Assembly (NCBI RefSeq): GCF_006539185.1
Contig: NZ_BJMN01000023.1
Span: forward strand, 62,001-126,000
DNA length: 64,000 nucleotides
DNA from: Streptomyces gardneri
Lineage (GTDB): Bacteria > Actinomycetota > Actinomycetes > Streptomycetales > Streptomycetaceae
Direction: 5' to 3'
The position numbers were made by a program, and so were the translations under genes. The notes under the pieces were generated by a model. The model had not been told where the DNA came from and searched no databases. It saw only the letters and a program-made list of their open reading frames with translations. Below are positions 1 through 8,353 of this stretch, piece after piece; position 1 is the first letter of the stretch; every line of letters starts with the position of its first letter.

Positions 1-1077
1 CTGCGCGCCACCGGCCGGCCGATCGTCTACAGCATCAACCCCAACAGCTTCCACGCCCCCACCGGCGACAAGTTCGACTGGGGCGAGGTCGCCGACCTGT
101 GGCGGACGACCGAGGACCTGCTCGACATCTGGCAGAACGACAACACCAACAGCTATCCGATGGGCGTGGGCAACGTCCTGGACATCACCGCGCCGCTGGC
201 CGCGCAGTCCGGCCCCGGACACTGGAACGACCCCGACATGCTGGTCGTCGGCCGCCCCGGCCTGTCACTGACCGAGTCCCGCACCCACTTCGCCCTGTGG
301 TCGCTGATGGGCGCCCCGCTCATGGCCGGCAACGACATCCGTACGATGTCCGCCGACGTGAGCGCCATCCTGCGCAACCCGCGTCTCCTCGCGGTGAACC
401 AGGACTCGCTGGGTGCGGGCGGGCGCAGGGTGCGCGACGACGGCGGCACCGAGGTGTTCGCCAAGCCCCTGGCCGACGGCTCGGTCGCCGTGGGCCTGTT
501 CAACCGGGGAGGGAGCACCGCGACCGTCACCGCCACGGCCGCACAAGTCGGCCTCACCGGCCAGTCGTTCGCCCTCACCGACCTGTGGACCGGCGGCACG
601 TCGAGCACCTCCGGCCAGATCTCCGCGAGCGTACCCGCGCACGGCGTCGCCGTGTTCAAGATGACCGGGGGGAGCCCGCTGGCCGCCACCACCGCACGCC
701 TGCGCGGCACCGGATCAGGCCGATGCCTGGACGTGGACCGCGCCTCCACCGCGGCCGGGACGCAGGCGCTGATCTGGGACTGCCACACCGCCGCCAACCA
801 ACTCTGGACCACGTGGGCCGGAGGCGAGATCCGCGTCTACGGCGACAAGTGCCTGGACGCCTCCGGCCAGGGCACCGCCAACGGCACGCGGGTCGTCATC
901 TGGCCCTGCAACGGCCAGAACAACCAGAAATGGACCGCGCAAGCCGACGGGTCGATGCGCAACGTCCACGCCGGCCTGTGCCTCGACGCGAACGGGGCCG
1001 GCACCGCCAACGGGACCCCCGTCGTCCTCTGGACCTGCAACGGCCAGAGCAACCAGAAGTGGACCACGCTCCCGTGA
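1..1077 (+). CDS. Alpha-galactosidase, GH27, with C-terminal ricin-type lectin domain (5' end missing)
   Basis: The frame is open from the first base, so the N-terminus lies outside the window; 358 residues are visible. The first ~125 residues are the end of a GH27 TIM barrel. The GHWNDPDML motif carries the expected acid/base Asp, and WSLMGAPLMAGNDIR is typical of bacterial alpha-galactosidases (hydrolysis of terminal alpha-1,6-galactose). An all-beta domain follows, then three lectin repeats with QxW-type ends (NQLW, NNQKW, SNQKW) forming a beta-trefoil carbohydrate-binding module. The enzyme is probably secreted, but the signal peptide is not visible. A second lectin-tailed secreted enzyme follows 26 nt downstream, suggesting a plant-polysaccharide operon. 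Confidence 0.93.
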   Translation: MRATGRPIVYSINPNSFHAPTGDKFDWGEVADLWRTTEDLLDIWQNDNTNSYPMGVGNVLDITAPLAAQSGPGHWNDPDMLVVGRPGLSLTESRTHFALWSLMGAPLMAGNDIRTMSADVSAILRNPRLLAVNQDSLGAGGRRVRDDGGTEVFAKPLADGSVAVGLFNRGGSTATVTATAAQVGLTGQSFALTDLWTGGTSSTSGQISASVPAHGVAVFKMTGGSPLAATTARLRGTGSGRCLDVDRASTAAGTQALIWDCHTAANQLWTTWAGGEIRVYGDKCLDASGQGTANGTRVVIWPCNGQNNQKWTAQADGSMRNVHAGLCLDANGAGTANGTPVVLWTCNGQSNQKWTTLP

Positions 1078-1103
1078 CGCGCCACCCCGAGAAAGGGAAC
1101 CCC

Positions 1104-2210
1104 GTGAGAAGGTCCTGGATCCGCCCCCTGGTCGCGCTCCTCGCGGCCGCGCTCGCGGTGACAGCGGCAGGGGCGGCCCCCGCCTCCGCCGCCTCCGACA
1201 CTCCCTTGCGGGTCATGCCGTTGGGCGACTCGATCACCTGGGGCGTGGGCAGCGGTACGGGCAACGGCTACCGGGGGCCGCTGTGGGACAAGCTCGCGGC
1301 GGACGGCCACCCGGTGGACTTCGTGGGCACGGGACGGGCCGGTTCGATGTCCGACCCCGACAACGAAGGCCACTCCGGCTACCTGATCGAGCAGATCGCC
1401 GCCCTCACCGACGCCTCGCTCACCCGCTACCGACCCAACGTCGTGACGCTGCACATCGGCACCAACGACCTCGACAGATCCCACCAGGTCTCCACCGCCA
1501 CCGCCAGGCTGAAGTCACTGGTCGGCCAGATCACCGCCGCCGCCCCCGACGCCACCGTCCTCGTGGCCTCCCTGGTCGTGTCCACCAGCGGCTCGGAGGA
1601 GCAGTACCGTGCCGCGTACAACCAGGCCATCCCCCAGATCGTGAGGGACGCACAGGCCGCGGGCAAGCGCGTCGCGTACGTCGACATGAGCAGCCTGACC
1701 ACGGCCGACCTGGCCGACGCCCTGCACCCCAACGACGCGGGCTACCGGAAGATGGCCGACGCCTTCCACCGCGGTGTCCAGGCCGCGGACAGCGCCGGCT
1801 GGCTGAGGAACCCCGCCCCCGCCCCCACACGCGTACAGTCCGGCATCGCCGGCAAGTGCCTGGACGTCAGCGGCGCCGGCACCGCTGACGGGACCGCCGT
1901 CCAGACATGGAGCTGTGGCGGCGGTGCCAGCCAGGTCTGGTCCGCCTACACCGACGGCACCCTGCGCTCCATGGGCAAGTGCCTCGACGCCGCCGGCTGG
2001 GGCACGGCCAACGGCACCAAGGCGCAGCTCTGGGCCTGCCACGGCGGCTCCAACCAGATGTGGCAGCCCTACAACGGCGGCTACCGCAACCCCGCCTCCG
2101 GCCGCTGCCTCGACGTCCCGGGCTCCTCCACCGCCGACGGCACGCAGCTCCAGCTGTGGGACTGCCACGGCGGCTCCAACCAGAAGTGGACCACCCTGAC
2201 CGCCGGATGA
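1104..2210 (+). CDS. Secreted SGNH/GDSL hydrolase with ricin-type lectin domain
   Basis: The 368-residue product starts at GTG 1104 behind a GAAAGG ribosome site; the frame stays open further upstream but the signal peptide fixes this start. Residues 1-30 form a Sec signal (RRSW, hydrophobic core, ASA-AS cleavage). The SGNH fold follows: block I MPLGDSITWG with the nucleophile Ser, block III HIGTNDL and block V DALHPNDAGY with the catalytic Asp-His. The last ~125 residues are a ricin B trefoil with repeated CLD...QxW units, close in style to the lectin tail of the upstream alpha-galactosidase. It is likely an extracellular esterase or deacetylase acting on substituted polysaccharide. The substrate is inferred from context only. 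Confidence 0.92.
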   Translation: MRRSWIRPLVALLAAALAVTAAGAAPASAASDTPLRVMPLGDSITWGVGSGTGNGYRGPLWDKLAADGHPVDFVGTGRAGSMSDPDNEGHSGYLIEQIAALTDASLTRYRPNVVTLHIGTNDLDRSHQVSTATARLKSLVGQITAAAPDATVLVASLVVSTSGSEEQYRAAYNQAIPQIVRDAQAAGKRVAYVDMSSLTTADLADALHPNDAGYRKMADAFHRGVQAADSAGWLRNPAPAPTRVQSGIAGKCLDVSGAGTADGTAVQTWSCGGGASQVWSAYTDGTLRSMGKCLDAAGWGTANGTKAQLWACHGGSNQMWQPYNGGYRNPASGRCLDVPGSSTADGTQLQLWDCHGGSNQKWTTLTAG

Positions 2211-2216
2211 CCGCCG

Positions 2217-2258
2217 CTCCCGGGATCCGAACCCCGTTCTGGGCTCAGATCCCGGGAG
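2217..2258 (+). terminator. Rho-independent-type hairpin after the GDSL gene
   Basis: An 11-bp perfect stem (CTCCCGGGATC / GATCCCGGGAG) with a 20-nt loop begins 7 nt after the stop codon. There is no U-tract, as is usual in Streptomyces. Confidence 0.6.
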
Positions 2259-2390
2259 AACTTCGGTGGGGCGGTGAAGTGTGGTGGGTGGACGGTGACC
2301 GCAGGTTCGCGCGCACTGGTTTCCGATGTGTTTCATGAGGCTTGCGTGAGGTGTTGAGACCCACAGGGTCGACTCCTCCTTTTCCTCACG

Positions 2391-2402
2391 CGAACCGGTT
2401 CG
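2391..2402. promoter_or_regulatory. LacI-family operator-like palindrome, copy 1
   Basis: CGAACCGGTTCG is a perfect 12-bp palindrome with the central CCGG typical of LacI-family operators of sugar-utilisation genes. A second copy lies 77 bp downstream centre to centre. No intact gene begins within 500 bp on either strand, so the control region appears orphaned. Confidence 0.45.
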
Positions 2403-2465
2403 ACACCGGAATCCGAGCACTGCTCCCACCTCTGCCCGACCGCCTCCTTTCTCCTATGGAGAATG

Positions 2466-2479
2466 TCGAACCGGTTCGA
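2466..2479. promoter_or_regulatory. LacI-family operator-like palindrome, copy 2
   Basis: TCGAACCGGTTCGA is a perfect 14-bp palindrome containing the same 12-bp core as copy 1. The pirin remnant begins within about 15 bp on its right, so the gene once controlled from here was probably lost at this junction. Confidence 0.45.
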
Positions 2480-2489
2480 TGAAGGAGTC

Positions 2490-2611
2490 CCGGCGAGGCT
2501 GGGGCCGTCGTAGCCCTTGATCTCGCCGAAGCGGTCACTGGTCATCCATTCGTCGCGCGCCTTGCGGATCTCCTCGTCCGTGCGACCCACGAAGTTCCAC
2601 CACCACTTGAT
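2490..2611 (-). pseudogene. Pirin-family gene remnant (C-terminal fragment)
   Basis: The minus strand reads IKWWWNFVGRTDEEI followed by RKARDEWMTSDRFGEI and GYDG, the well-conserved C-terminal region of actinobacterial pirins (cupin-fold, Fe-binding). Only about 40 residues remain; the two N-terminal cupin domains are absent and the frame upstream is closed by a stop. The fragment touches the operator region on one side and gene-poor sequence on the other. I read it as the left scar of an insertion or deletion. Confidence 0.7.
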
Positions 2612-3022
2612 CCGTCGACGTTTTCGCAGGTCAGAGGCGCCCTAGTCCATCAAAGTCAGCAAAAGTCAGCATCGGAGTGCCTCCGGGCAGCCCGATTCGC
2701 TCGCAAATTGCCAGCTGGTCCCAAGCACGCCGGTCGGCGTCACACCTCGAACTGAGCCGCCGTGACGGGACCGCTCTCACGTGTCCGCTGTGCCCCAGAG
2801 GTGGGGCTGGTCAGCCCGGCTCACCGAACCGACAACCGGTAACTCACACGACGCGCCCCGACGGGATCTCAAAAATGTCGTGACAGCTCCGACACCGCTT
2901 CTCACCAGGCCGAGGAGAGAATCCCTGACCGGCGCTTGGCGTACGTCCGAGCCAGTAGAGGACCTGACGAAGAGCTGACAGGCCCTCCACCCAGAGTGAT
3001 CAAGCCCTGCAAAACTGGCGCA
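2612..3022. other. Gene-free stretch left of the ATPase remnant
   Basis: No coding pattern or known RNA was recognised. It contains a short direct repeat AAAGTCAGC (about 2651-2670) and mixed-composition sequence with less GC bias than the flanks. It is probably insertion debris plus the upstream region of the ATPase remnant. Confidence 0.5.
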
Positions 3023-3840
3023 ATGAGACGTGTGCACCTGGAAGCGGCCGAAGACCATGTCGAGCGCCTGGCGAGAGAGCACGATCCCGTCGGAGCCGTG
3101 AAGGAGCTCATTTGGAACGCCTGGACGCGGACGCCACCAAGGTCACGGTGACCATCGAGCGGTCGGCCACTGGTGCGGTGGACAAGGTCATGACTGCGGA
3201 CGACGGGGAGGGCATCACCCCTGAAGGCTGCACGACCGCTTTCGAGAAGATCGGTGGTTCGTGGAAGAAGCACAGCCACACCACGGTCGGCGGCCGCCCC
3301 TTGCACGGCCGTGCGGGCCAAGGCCGTCTGCGCGCGTTCGCCCTCGGCGCCTTCATCAGGTGGACCACCGTCGCCAAGGGAATTGACGGCCTGCGGAAGA
3401 CAACGGTGACGGCGCACAACGCCTCGCGCAACGACTTCCCGATCGGCGACTCCACGCCCACGGACGAACCGACGGGAACGCTGGTCGAGGCTTGGGGCCG
3501 GCAGTCGGTGGTTCTGGACCGTCTCACCGCCGATCGCGCACGAAGTCTGCTGACGACGGAGTTCGCTCCGTACCTGGCCAGGTATCCCAAGGTCGAGATC
3601 GTCTTCGACGGGGAGAAGATCGACCCCACCGCGGTCATCCAGAAGCAGTCCGAGGAACGCGTCGAATTCGAGCACGACGGCGCTATGGAGACCGCTGTCG
3701 TCCGGATCATCGAATGGGACATTGCGGGTGGAACGTGAGCTCCACCTGTGCGATGCCCTCGGCGTCCCCGTCGACATCACGGAGACGAGGATCCAGGCGC
3801 CCGGCTTCGGATTTCACCACCTACGTCCTCTGGGGCCGGA
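3023..3840 (+). pseudogene. GHKL (HSP90-like) ATPase gene, broken by several frameshifts
   Basis: ATG 3023 opens a frame encoding a start like GHKL ATPases and reaching the N-box (KELIWNA). It then loses frame by one base at about 3118; the next frame continues LDADATKVTV and runs to 3738 with DDGEGI (G1 box) and a GSWKK...GRAGQGR segment resembling the ATP lid. After a second shift at about 3725 the third frame reads RELHLCDALGVPVDITE. A further shift near 3815 gives a FTTYVLW fragment, after which homology fades. Intact relatives are much longer ATP-binding proteins. The first shift looks like a 1-nt deletion, the later ones like +1 changes. This is most likely a dead gene. Confidence 0.75.
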
Positions 3841-4016
3841 TGCACTGCATGCGAAGAGCGACGACCTGGATTGCTTCGCAGCCGACGGATGCCGAGCTGG
3901 TCACGCTCGCGACGCTGGCGGTGCCGATCGGCGCGGTGGTGCACCTGGCGCTGCTCGGCCTGCTTCCCACCGGCGGCGCCACCGACACCACTGCCCTGAT
4001 CGTCGTCCGGGTCTGA

Positions 4017-4770
4017 GGTGCCGGCCGGCGCCAAGGCAACCCTTCCGAATCCCCCGTCAGGACGTGCGGTGCGGGACGGTGTGGGGTCGCGACCGCGTGT
4101 AGACCTTCAGGCGGCCCACCGACGCCGCTCGGTCGGGTGAGCCGGTCGCTGTGCGGGCCTCGTGTTGTGCGCGGCCGTGATCGCGCCAACGGTGGGGCGG
4201 GCTGACCGGCGTCGTCGGTACGGACGGGCGGACATCGCGGAGCTCTCGCGGGTATGGGGCCCTCGGCCATACGGAACACGTGCAAGCCTGGGTGATACCT
4301 CACGGTCGAACAGACGACATCTGCCGCCTCCCAGCTGGGACTTCGGCCAGGGTGCGGGTGTGGCGCTACCGTGCGAGGCTGGCAATTGGAGGGTCGTTCG
4401 AGGGAGCTACGCCTACCAGCGAGGACGGCGCCCGCTTCCTCTCGGCAGGGCCGATACGGCTTGTATCTCAATGATAGGCAGGCGGCACCACCTCACTCCG
4501 GGCATCCTCATCGCCCTCGCCAATGGCGCGTTGTACCGGTAGCGCGGGATCACGCCCGCGGAGCTTGCTGCGATCGCCGACTTCCTCCGCTGGCCCTGCC
4601 ACTATTTCGGGGCCACCGTGCTCATCCCTGTCGATCTTCATCAACGTGCGCCCTCAGTGGTCGGCCGGGCAAGGAGGCAGGCAAGCCCGAGCGTGAGGTC
4701 TCAGCGCTGCCGGCAGCCGAAAGGGCCCTTGATCTCGAGCGGGTACTCATCGAGAGAACGGAACGCAGAC
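4017..4770. other. 750-bp stretch with no recognisable gene
   Basis: Several short frames are open, but none has convincing third-position GC bias, a ribosome site or family resemblance. A piece near 4548-4615 could encode an amphipathic helix (AGITPAELAAIADFLRW), perhaps a remnant. It is probably eroded coding sequence between the ATPase remnant and the next intact gene. Confidence 0.5.
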
Positions 4771-5217
4771 ATGACGTCACCTGACACCGACGAACTGGGA
4801 CCGGTCGACTACGTCGTGGTCGAGTTCCCGCCGGCCACCTCGCACTTCACCGGCGAGATGGCCGAAGAGCTCGACAAGCTGGTCACCTCGGGGACCATCC
4901 GGATCCTGGACCTGATCATCCTGACGAAGGGGGCAGACGGCGAGATCGACGTCATGGAGGTCGATGCCCCGGACAGCGTCGGCGAACTGCGCGCCGCGGA
5001 GGCGCAGCTGGCCGGCCTGCTCGCGGAAGAGGACGTGGTCAACCTGGCCACAGCCATGGAGCCCGGCACGACAGCCGGAGTGCTGGTCTGGGAGAACGTG
5101 TGGGCGGGGCCCTTCGCCTCCGCCGCCCGCCGCGCGGGAGGCCAGCTCATCGCCAACGGACGCATTCCGATCCAGGCCATCCTGGCCTCGATCGAAGCCG
5201 ACGAAGAAGGAGCATGA
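4771..5217 (+). CDS. DUF6325-type small acidic protein
   Basis: The 148-residue acidic protein has no signal peptide or membrane segment. It reads as one alpha/beta domain: GPVDYVVVEF at the start, a central RILDLIILTKG strand, then a Glu/Ala-rich helix (ELRAAEAQLAGLL), and a C-terminal ENVWAGPFASAARRAGGQLIANGRIP segment. This is the pattern of the Streptomyces DUF6325 family, usually found next to a small SHOCT-type protein. Here the next gene, overlapping in style at 5219, is that partner shorn of a visible SHOCT domain. The function is unknown; related genes often sit in stress-induced clusters. Confidence 0.75.
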   Translation: MTSPDTDELGPVDYVVVEFPPATSHFTGEMAEELDKLVTSGTIRILDLIILTKGADGEIDVMEVDAPDSVGELRAAEAQLAGLLAEEDVVNLATAMEPGTTAGVLVWENVWAGPFASAARRAGGQLIANGRIPIQAILASIEADEEGA

Positions 5218-5218
5218 G

Positions 5219-5401
5219 ATGCCTCTCGGACCCATGCGCAGAGGACGCCGCGGGGTCATCGACCGCCCCGTCGTTCGCACAGCGGCTGTCGTGGGCACTG
5301 CGGCTGTCGTCGCCCACGGGGTCGGTCGCCGCAGTGACCGGCGTGAGGACCGCCGGGATGACCGTGAAGACCGCCGGGAGGACCGCCGGGACCGGCGCTG
5401 A
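5219..5401 (+). CDS. Small basic protein with charged DRREDRRD tail
   Basis: A 60-residue product starts at ATG 5219, one base after the preceding stop, so the two genes are surely co-transcribed. Residues 1-35 are MPLGPMRRGRRGVIDRPVVR followed by TAAVVGTAAVVAHGVGRR; the rest alternates Arg and Asp/Glu (RREDRRDDREDRR). Orthologous second genes generally carry a C-terminal SHOCT motif after such a linker, and none is visible here. The gene may therefore be truncated; a G8CG5 run at about 5441 follows the stop. No enzymatic role can be proposed. Confidence 0.6.
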   Translation: MPLGPMRRGRRGVIDRPVVRTAAVVGTAAVVAHGVGRRSDRREDRRDDREDRREDRRDRR

Positions 5402-5618
5402 TCCGAGCCTGTGGCCGCGGTCGCCAGGTCGAACTGGGCTGGGGGGGGCGGGGGCGTCGTGCTCGACCGCGACGCCCGCCATCTGGTTGCGCTGCGGACC
5501 GTTCGGCCAGGGCGAGCGACCTGAGCACGCGCTGCTCTGCGTGCCGCAGTCGTCTCCCGCGGAACAGGTCGGCCGGCGCGAGTGACCCGAGCATCGCAGA
5601 GAGGGTCCTCCGTGCCGA

Positions 5619-6542
5619 TCATCCACCAGCCGGGCCTGCGCAGCGGAGGCCGATGTTGCCGGTGGAGGAGTCGGGCGTGTTGGGCATCCGGGCGGAGACC
5701 CGGTAGCGGCGGCAGTACGAGGCGTGGCAGAGGTAGGAGCCGCCACGAAGGGCGCGCGCGGTGCCGGTCGGTGGGCCGGTCGGGTCCTCGCGGGGGCCTG
5801 TGGCGTGCCAGACGGGGTGGAACCAGTCGGCTGTCCACTCCCAGACGTTGCCGGTCATGTTGTGGAGGCCGTAGCCGTTCGGGGGGAAGGCGTCCACGGG
5901 GCAGGTGCCGAGATAGCCGTCCTCAAGGGTGTTGTGGTCGGGGAAGGAGCCGTTCCACACGTTCATCCGGTGCCGGCCACCTGGACGGAGTTCCTCGCCC
6001 CAGGGGAAGGGCTGCTGTTCGAGCCCGCCGCGGGCGGCGTACTCCCATTCGGCTTCGGTGGGCAGTCTTCCGCCGGCCCAGGTGCAGTATGCGAGCGCGT
6101 CGTTCCAGGAGACGTGCACCACCGGGTGTTCCGCGCGCCCGTCGAGATCGGAATCGGGGCCGTACGGGTGCCGCCAGTCGGCGCCGAGCACCTCGCGCCA
6201 CCACGGAGCGGCGGCGACCTCCCGGGTGGGCGGGAAGTCGTCGGGCAGCAGGCCGCCGAAGACGAACGAAGCCCCGTAGCGCTCGGCATCGGTGACATGG
6301 CCAGTAGCAGCCACGAACGAGGCGAAGCTGGCGTTGCTGACGCAGTGCGGATCGATAGCGAAAGGGCTGACCCGGACCCGTCGCACCGGACCCTCGCCGT
6401 CCGCAGGGTAGGCGAGCGCCTCATCGCTGCCCATGCGGAACCAGCCGCCGTCCAGCCGGATCGCCCGCGGGCCGGTGGGGGCCGCGCCGGACCGCTCGGG
6501 CGGCCGTTTCGAGAGCACCGACGGCCCTGTCTCGCCAGGCAC
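5619..6542 (-). CDS. Formylglycine-generating enzyme (sulfatase-modifying, SUMF1-like)
   Basis: The product oxidises the sulfatase CxPSR cysteine to C-alpha-formylglycine. With the GTG at 6542 it is 307 residues and matches aerobic FGEs throughout: LDGGWFRMGSDE, HPVVHVSWNDALAYCTWAGGRLPTEAEWEYAARGG (in parts), GNVWEWTADW, and the active-site GGSYLCHASYC. Both copper-binding cysteines are present (residues 272 and 277 in this numbering). A better-looking start, ATG 6589 encoding MTREAPSCC, lies in another frame and would need a 1-base deletion repaired near 6550. The N-terminus is therefore uncertain and the gene may be frameshifted. Its client is probably the Cys-type sulfatase at 8354. Confidence 0.85.
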   Translation of the reverse strand: MPGETGPSVLSKRPPERSGAAPTGPRAIRLDGGWFRMGSDEALAYPADGEGPVRRVRVSPFAIDPHCVSNASFASFVAATGHVTDAERYGASFVFGGLLPDDFPPTREVAAAPWWREVLGADWRHPYGPDSDLDGRAEHPVVHVSWNDALAYCTWAGGRLPTEAEWEYAARGGLEQQPFPWGEELRPGGRHRMNVWNGSFPDHNTLEDGYLGTCPVDAFPPNGYGLHNMTGNVWEWTADWFHPVWHATGPREDPTGPPTGTARALRGGSYLCHASYCRRYRVSARMPNTPDSSTGNIGLRCAGPAGG

Positions 6543-6788
6543 CCCGGTACGGGGCCGGGGGTGCAGCAGGAGGGTGCTTCTCGCGTCATGTGTGCGGCCT
6601 CTCTGCCTCCTCGTGGCCGTGGGAAGGCTGACCGCAGCTTGCCGCACCTGAGGGACCGCCGGCGAAACCGAATGGCTGTGTCTCCGGCAGAGTCGCTCGG
6701 TAGATGTAGCCCCAGGTGCGACAACCGTTACAGGTCGTCTCGATGGAGGGTGAGCGGCTACCCGGCCGCAGAAGCCCTCTAGAGCGCC

Positions 6789-7378
6789 ATGACCAGCCTG
6801 CCTGAGCCGACTCCGTCCGAACCACCCCATGACGAGGCCGTCGACCGCGTGGTCAGCAAGCGGGCGACCCACTTCGTCAGGAGCGACAGGTTCGAGACCA
6901 TCTGGACCGATGCCAACCGCGCCGCGCACAACGCGGTCGTGCACGCGCTCACCGGCCACGGCGGGGCGCAGTGCAGGTCAGCGGCGGCACCGTCACATTG
7001 GACGTCGGCACCACCGTGGAGACGGTCAAGCAGGACCTCGATGACACCGGCCTCGCACCGGTGGAGCAGATCCCCACAGTCAACAAACAGACGGTGCACT
7101 TCAAGTCCGACAAGCAGGAAAAGATCCCGGGCACGGCACACGCGCTCGACGTCCTCGGCAACCGGCTGACCGTCCTCACGGTGGTGCTGGGCGCGATCGG
7201 CATGCTGCTCGCCCGTCGGCGCCGCCGCGCGCTGGTGACCACGGCGCTGGGCGCGGCCTACGCCAGCCTTGTACTCGTCATCGGGCTGGTCATCGCCCGC
7301 CACTACTACCTCGACCGCCTGCCCGCGCAAGTGCAGTCGCCGCATGCCGCCGCAGCCCGGGCCCACCGACCACGGTGA
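6789..7378 (+). pseudogene. Conserved membrane protein, frameshifted and 3'-truncated
   Basis: Reading from ATG 6789 gives a conserved Streptomyces opening (DEAVDRVVSKRATHFVRSD, then RFETIWTDANRAAHNAVVHALTG). The homology then jumps to another frame at about 6965 (VQVSGGTVTLDVGTTVETVK...), consistent with one deleted base. The second part has two membrane helices (VLTVVLGAIGMLLA; AAYASLVLVIGLVIA) and HYYLDRLPAQVQSP. It then ends at 7378, where relatives continue with more helices. The intact family is an integral membrane protein with a large extracytoplasmic segment and unknown function. This copy is probably non-functional. Confidence 0.7.
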
Positions 7379-7746
7379 CGGGAAGCAGCCGTCGCCAGAA
7401 GCGGCCACGCAGGCCCTCTCGATAAGCGGGGTGCTGCTGAAGCAGGCGAACTCGCCTCTACGGCATGCGCATTGGGGCGGCGCCCGCGATCGTTCGTCCG
7501 ACCATGTGATGGTTTCGCATGCTGGTCTGACGGCTTGACAGACCCATCGCACGCCCCAGTCCGCACCAGCGGCCGGGCCTCGCCTGCACGCAACCCTCCG
7601 CCGCAGTCGTCTCCGGGCGGAACCCAAGGGAGCGGGCATCGGCGGTCCGGAGGTGCTGCCTGGCCTCCGCCGTGGCAGCCTGGATATGGAGTCTCCGACC
7701 AGGTCGCCCAATCCGGCGACGAGGTTTGTCTCGAAGGAGCCCGAAC
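7379..7746. other. Gene-free stretch upstream of the DUF7144-type gene
   Basis: No coding pattern on either strand was recognised. The last ~20 bases hold the strong GAAGGAG ribosome site for the gene at 7747. The rest is probably the eroded 3' end of the preceding membrane-protein gene plus a promoter. Confidence 0.5.
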
Positions 7747-8172
7747 ATGGCCAGCAACGTCAGCGGAGCGCGTGGCCAGACTTCCCCAAGGCGGTTCGCA
7801 ACCGGCTGGACCTTCTTCGCCGCAGTTCTGATGATCTTCGGCGGCGCCATGGCGATATTCCAGGGAATCGCCGCCGTCGCAAAGGACGATCTCGTCGTCG
7901 TCACCCGCAACTACGCCTTCCAGATGAACACCACCGGCTGGGGCTGGATCCACCTCATCCTGGGCATCCTCATCGTCCTGGCGGGTATCGCCCTCTTCGG
8001 CGGCGCCCTGTGGGCGCGCATCATCGGCATCGCCCTCGCCGGGCTCGGCATGCTCGCCAACTTCCTGTGGCTGCCCTACTACCCGTTCTGGGCCATCGTC
8101 CTGATCGCCATCGACATCTTCGTCATCTGGGCACTCTGCGCCGGAACAACCAGAACAACCGAACAGGACTGA
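7747..8172 (+). CDS. DUF7144-type four-helix membrane protein
   Basis: A 141-residue product starts at ATG 7747, 8 nt after GAAGGAG. After a short polar N-terminus there are four hydrophobic helices (GWTFFAAVLMIFGGAMAIF; WIHLILGILIVLAGIALF; ARIIGIALAGLGMLANFL; PFWAIVLIAIDIFVIWALC). The family is common in actinomycetes and often sits near stress, sulfatase or transporter genes; its role is unknown. The start 75 bp upstream would add an Arg-rich stretch without a ribosome site and was not chosen. It is intact, unlike several neighbours. Confidence 0.8.
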   Translation: MASNVSGARGQTSPRRFATGWTFFAAVLMIFGGAMAIFQGIAAVAKDDLVVVTRNYAFQMNTTGWGWIHLILGILIVLAGIALFGGALWARIIGIALAGLGMLANFLWLPYYPFWAIVLIAIDIFVIWALCAGTTRTTEQD

Positions 8173-8353
8173 TCCGCCGCCGACCCGCTACACGCGAGAC
8201 CGGCAGCGCAGCACTGACCGAGAGCGCGCCTCTTTCAAGGAGCCCGGCACCCCTGAGGAGAAACGAGGATCTCGCCCGAGCCGGGCCCTGCCCGGAACGC
8301 GCACGGAACCCGGACGACGGTTCGCTCGGAGCCGATCGGCAGAGGAGCAGGGC

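Noticed and set aside
5441..5456. A G-quadruplex or switch at the G8CG5 run
   Set aside because: A single run without the spaced G-tracts needed; more likely a sequencing-difficult spot.
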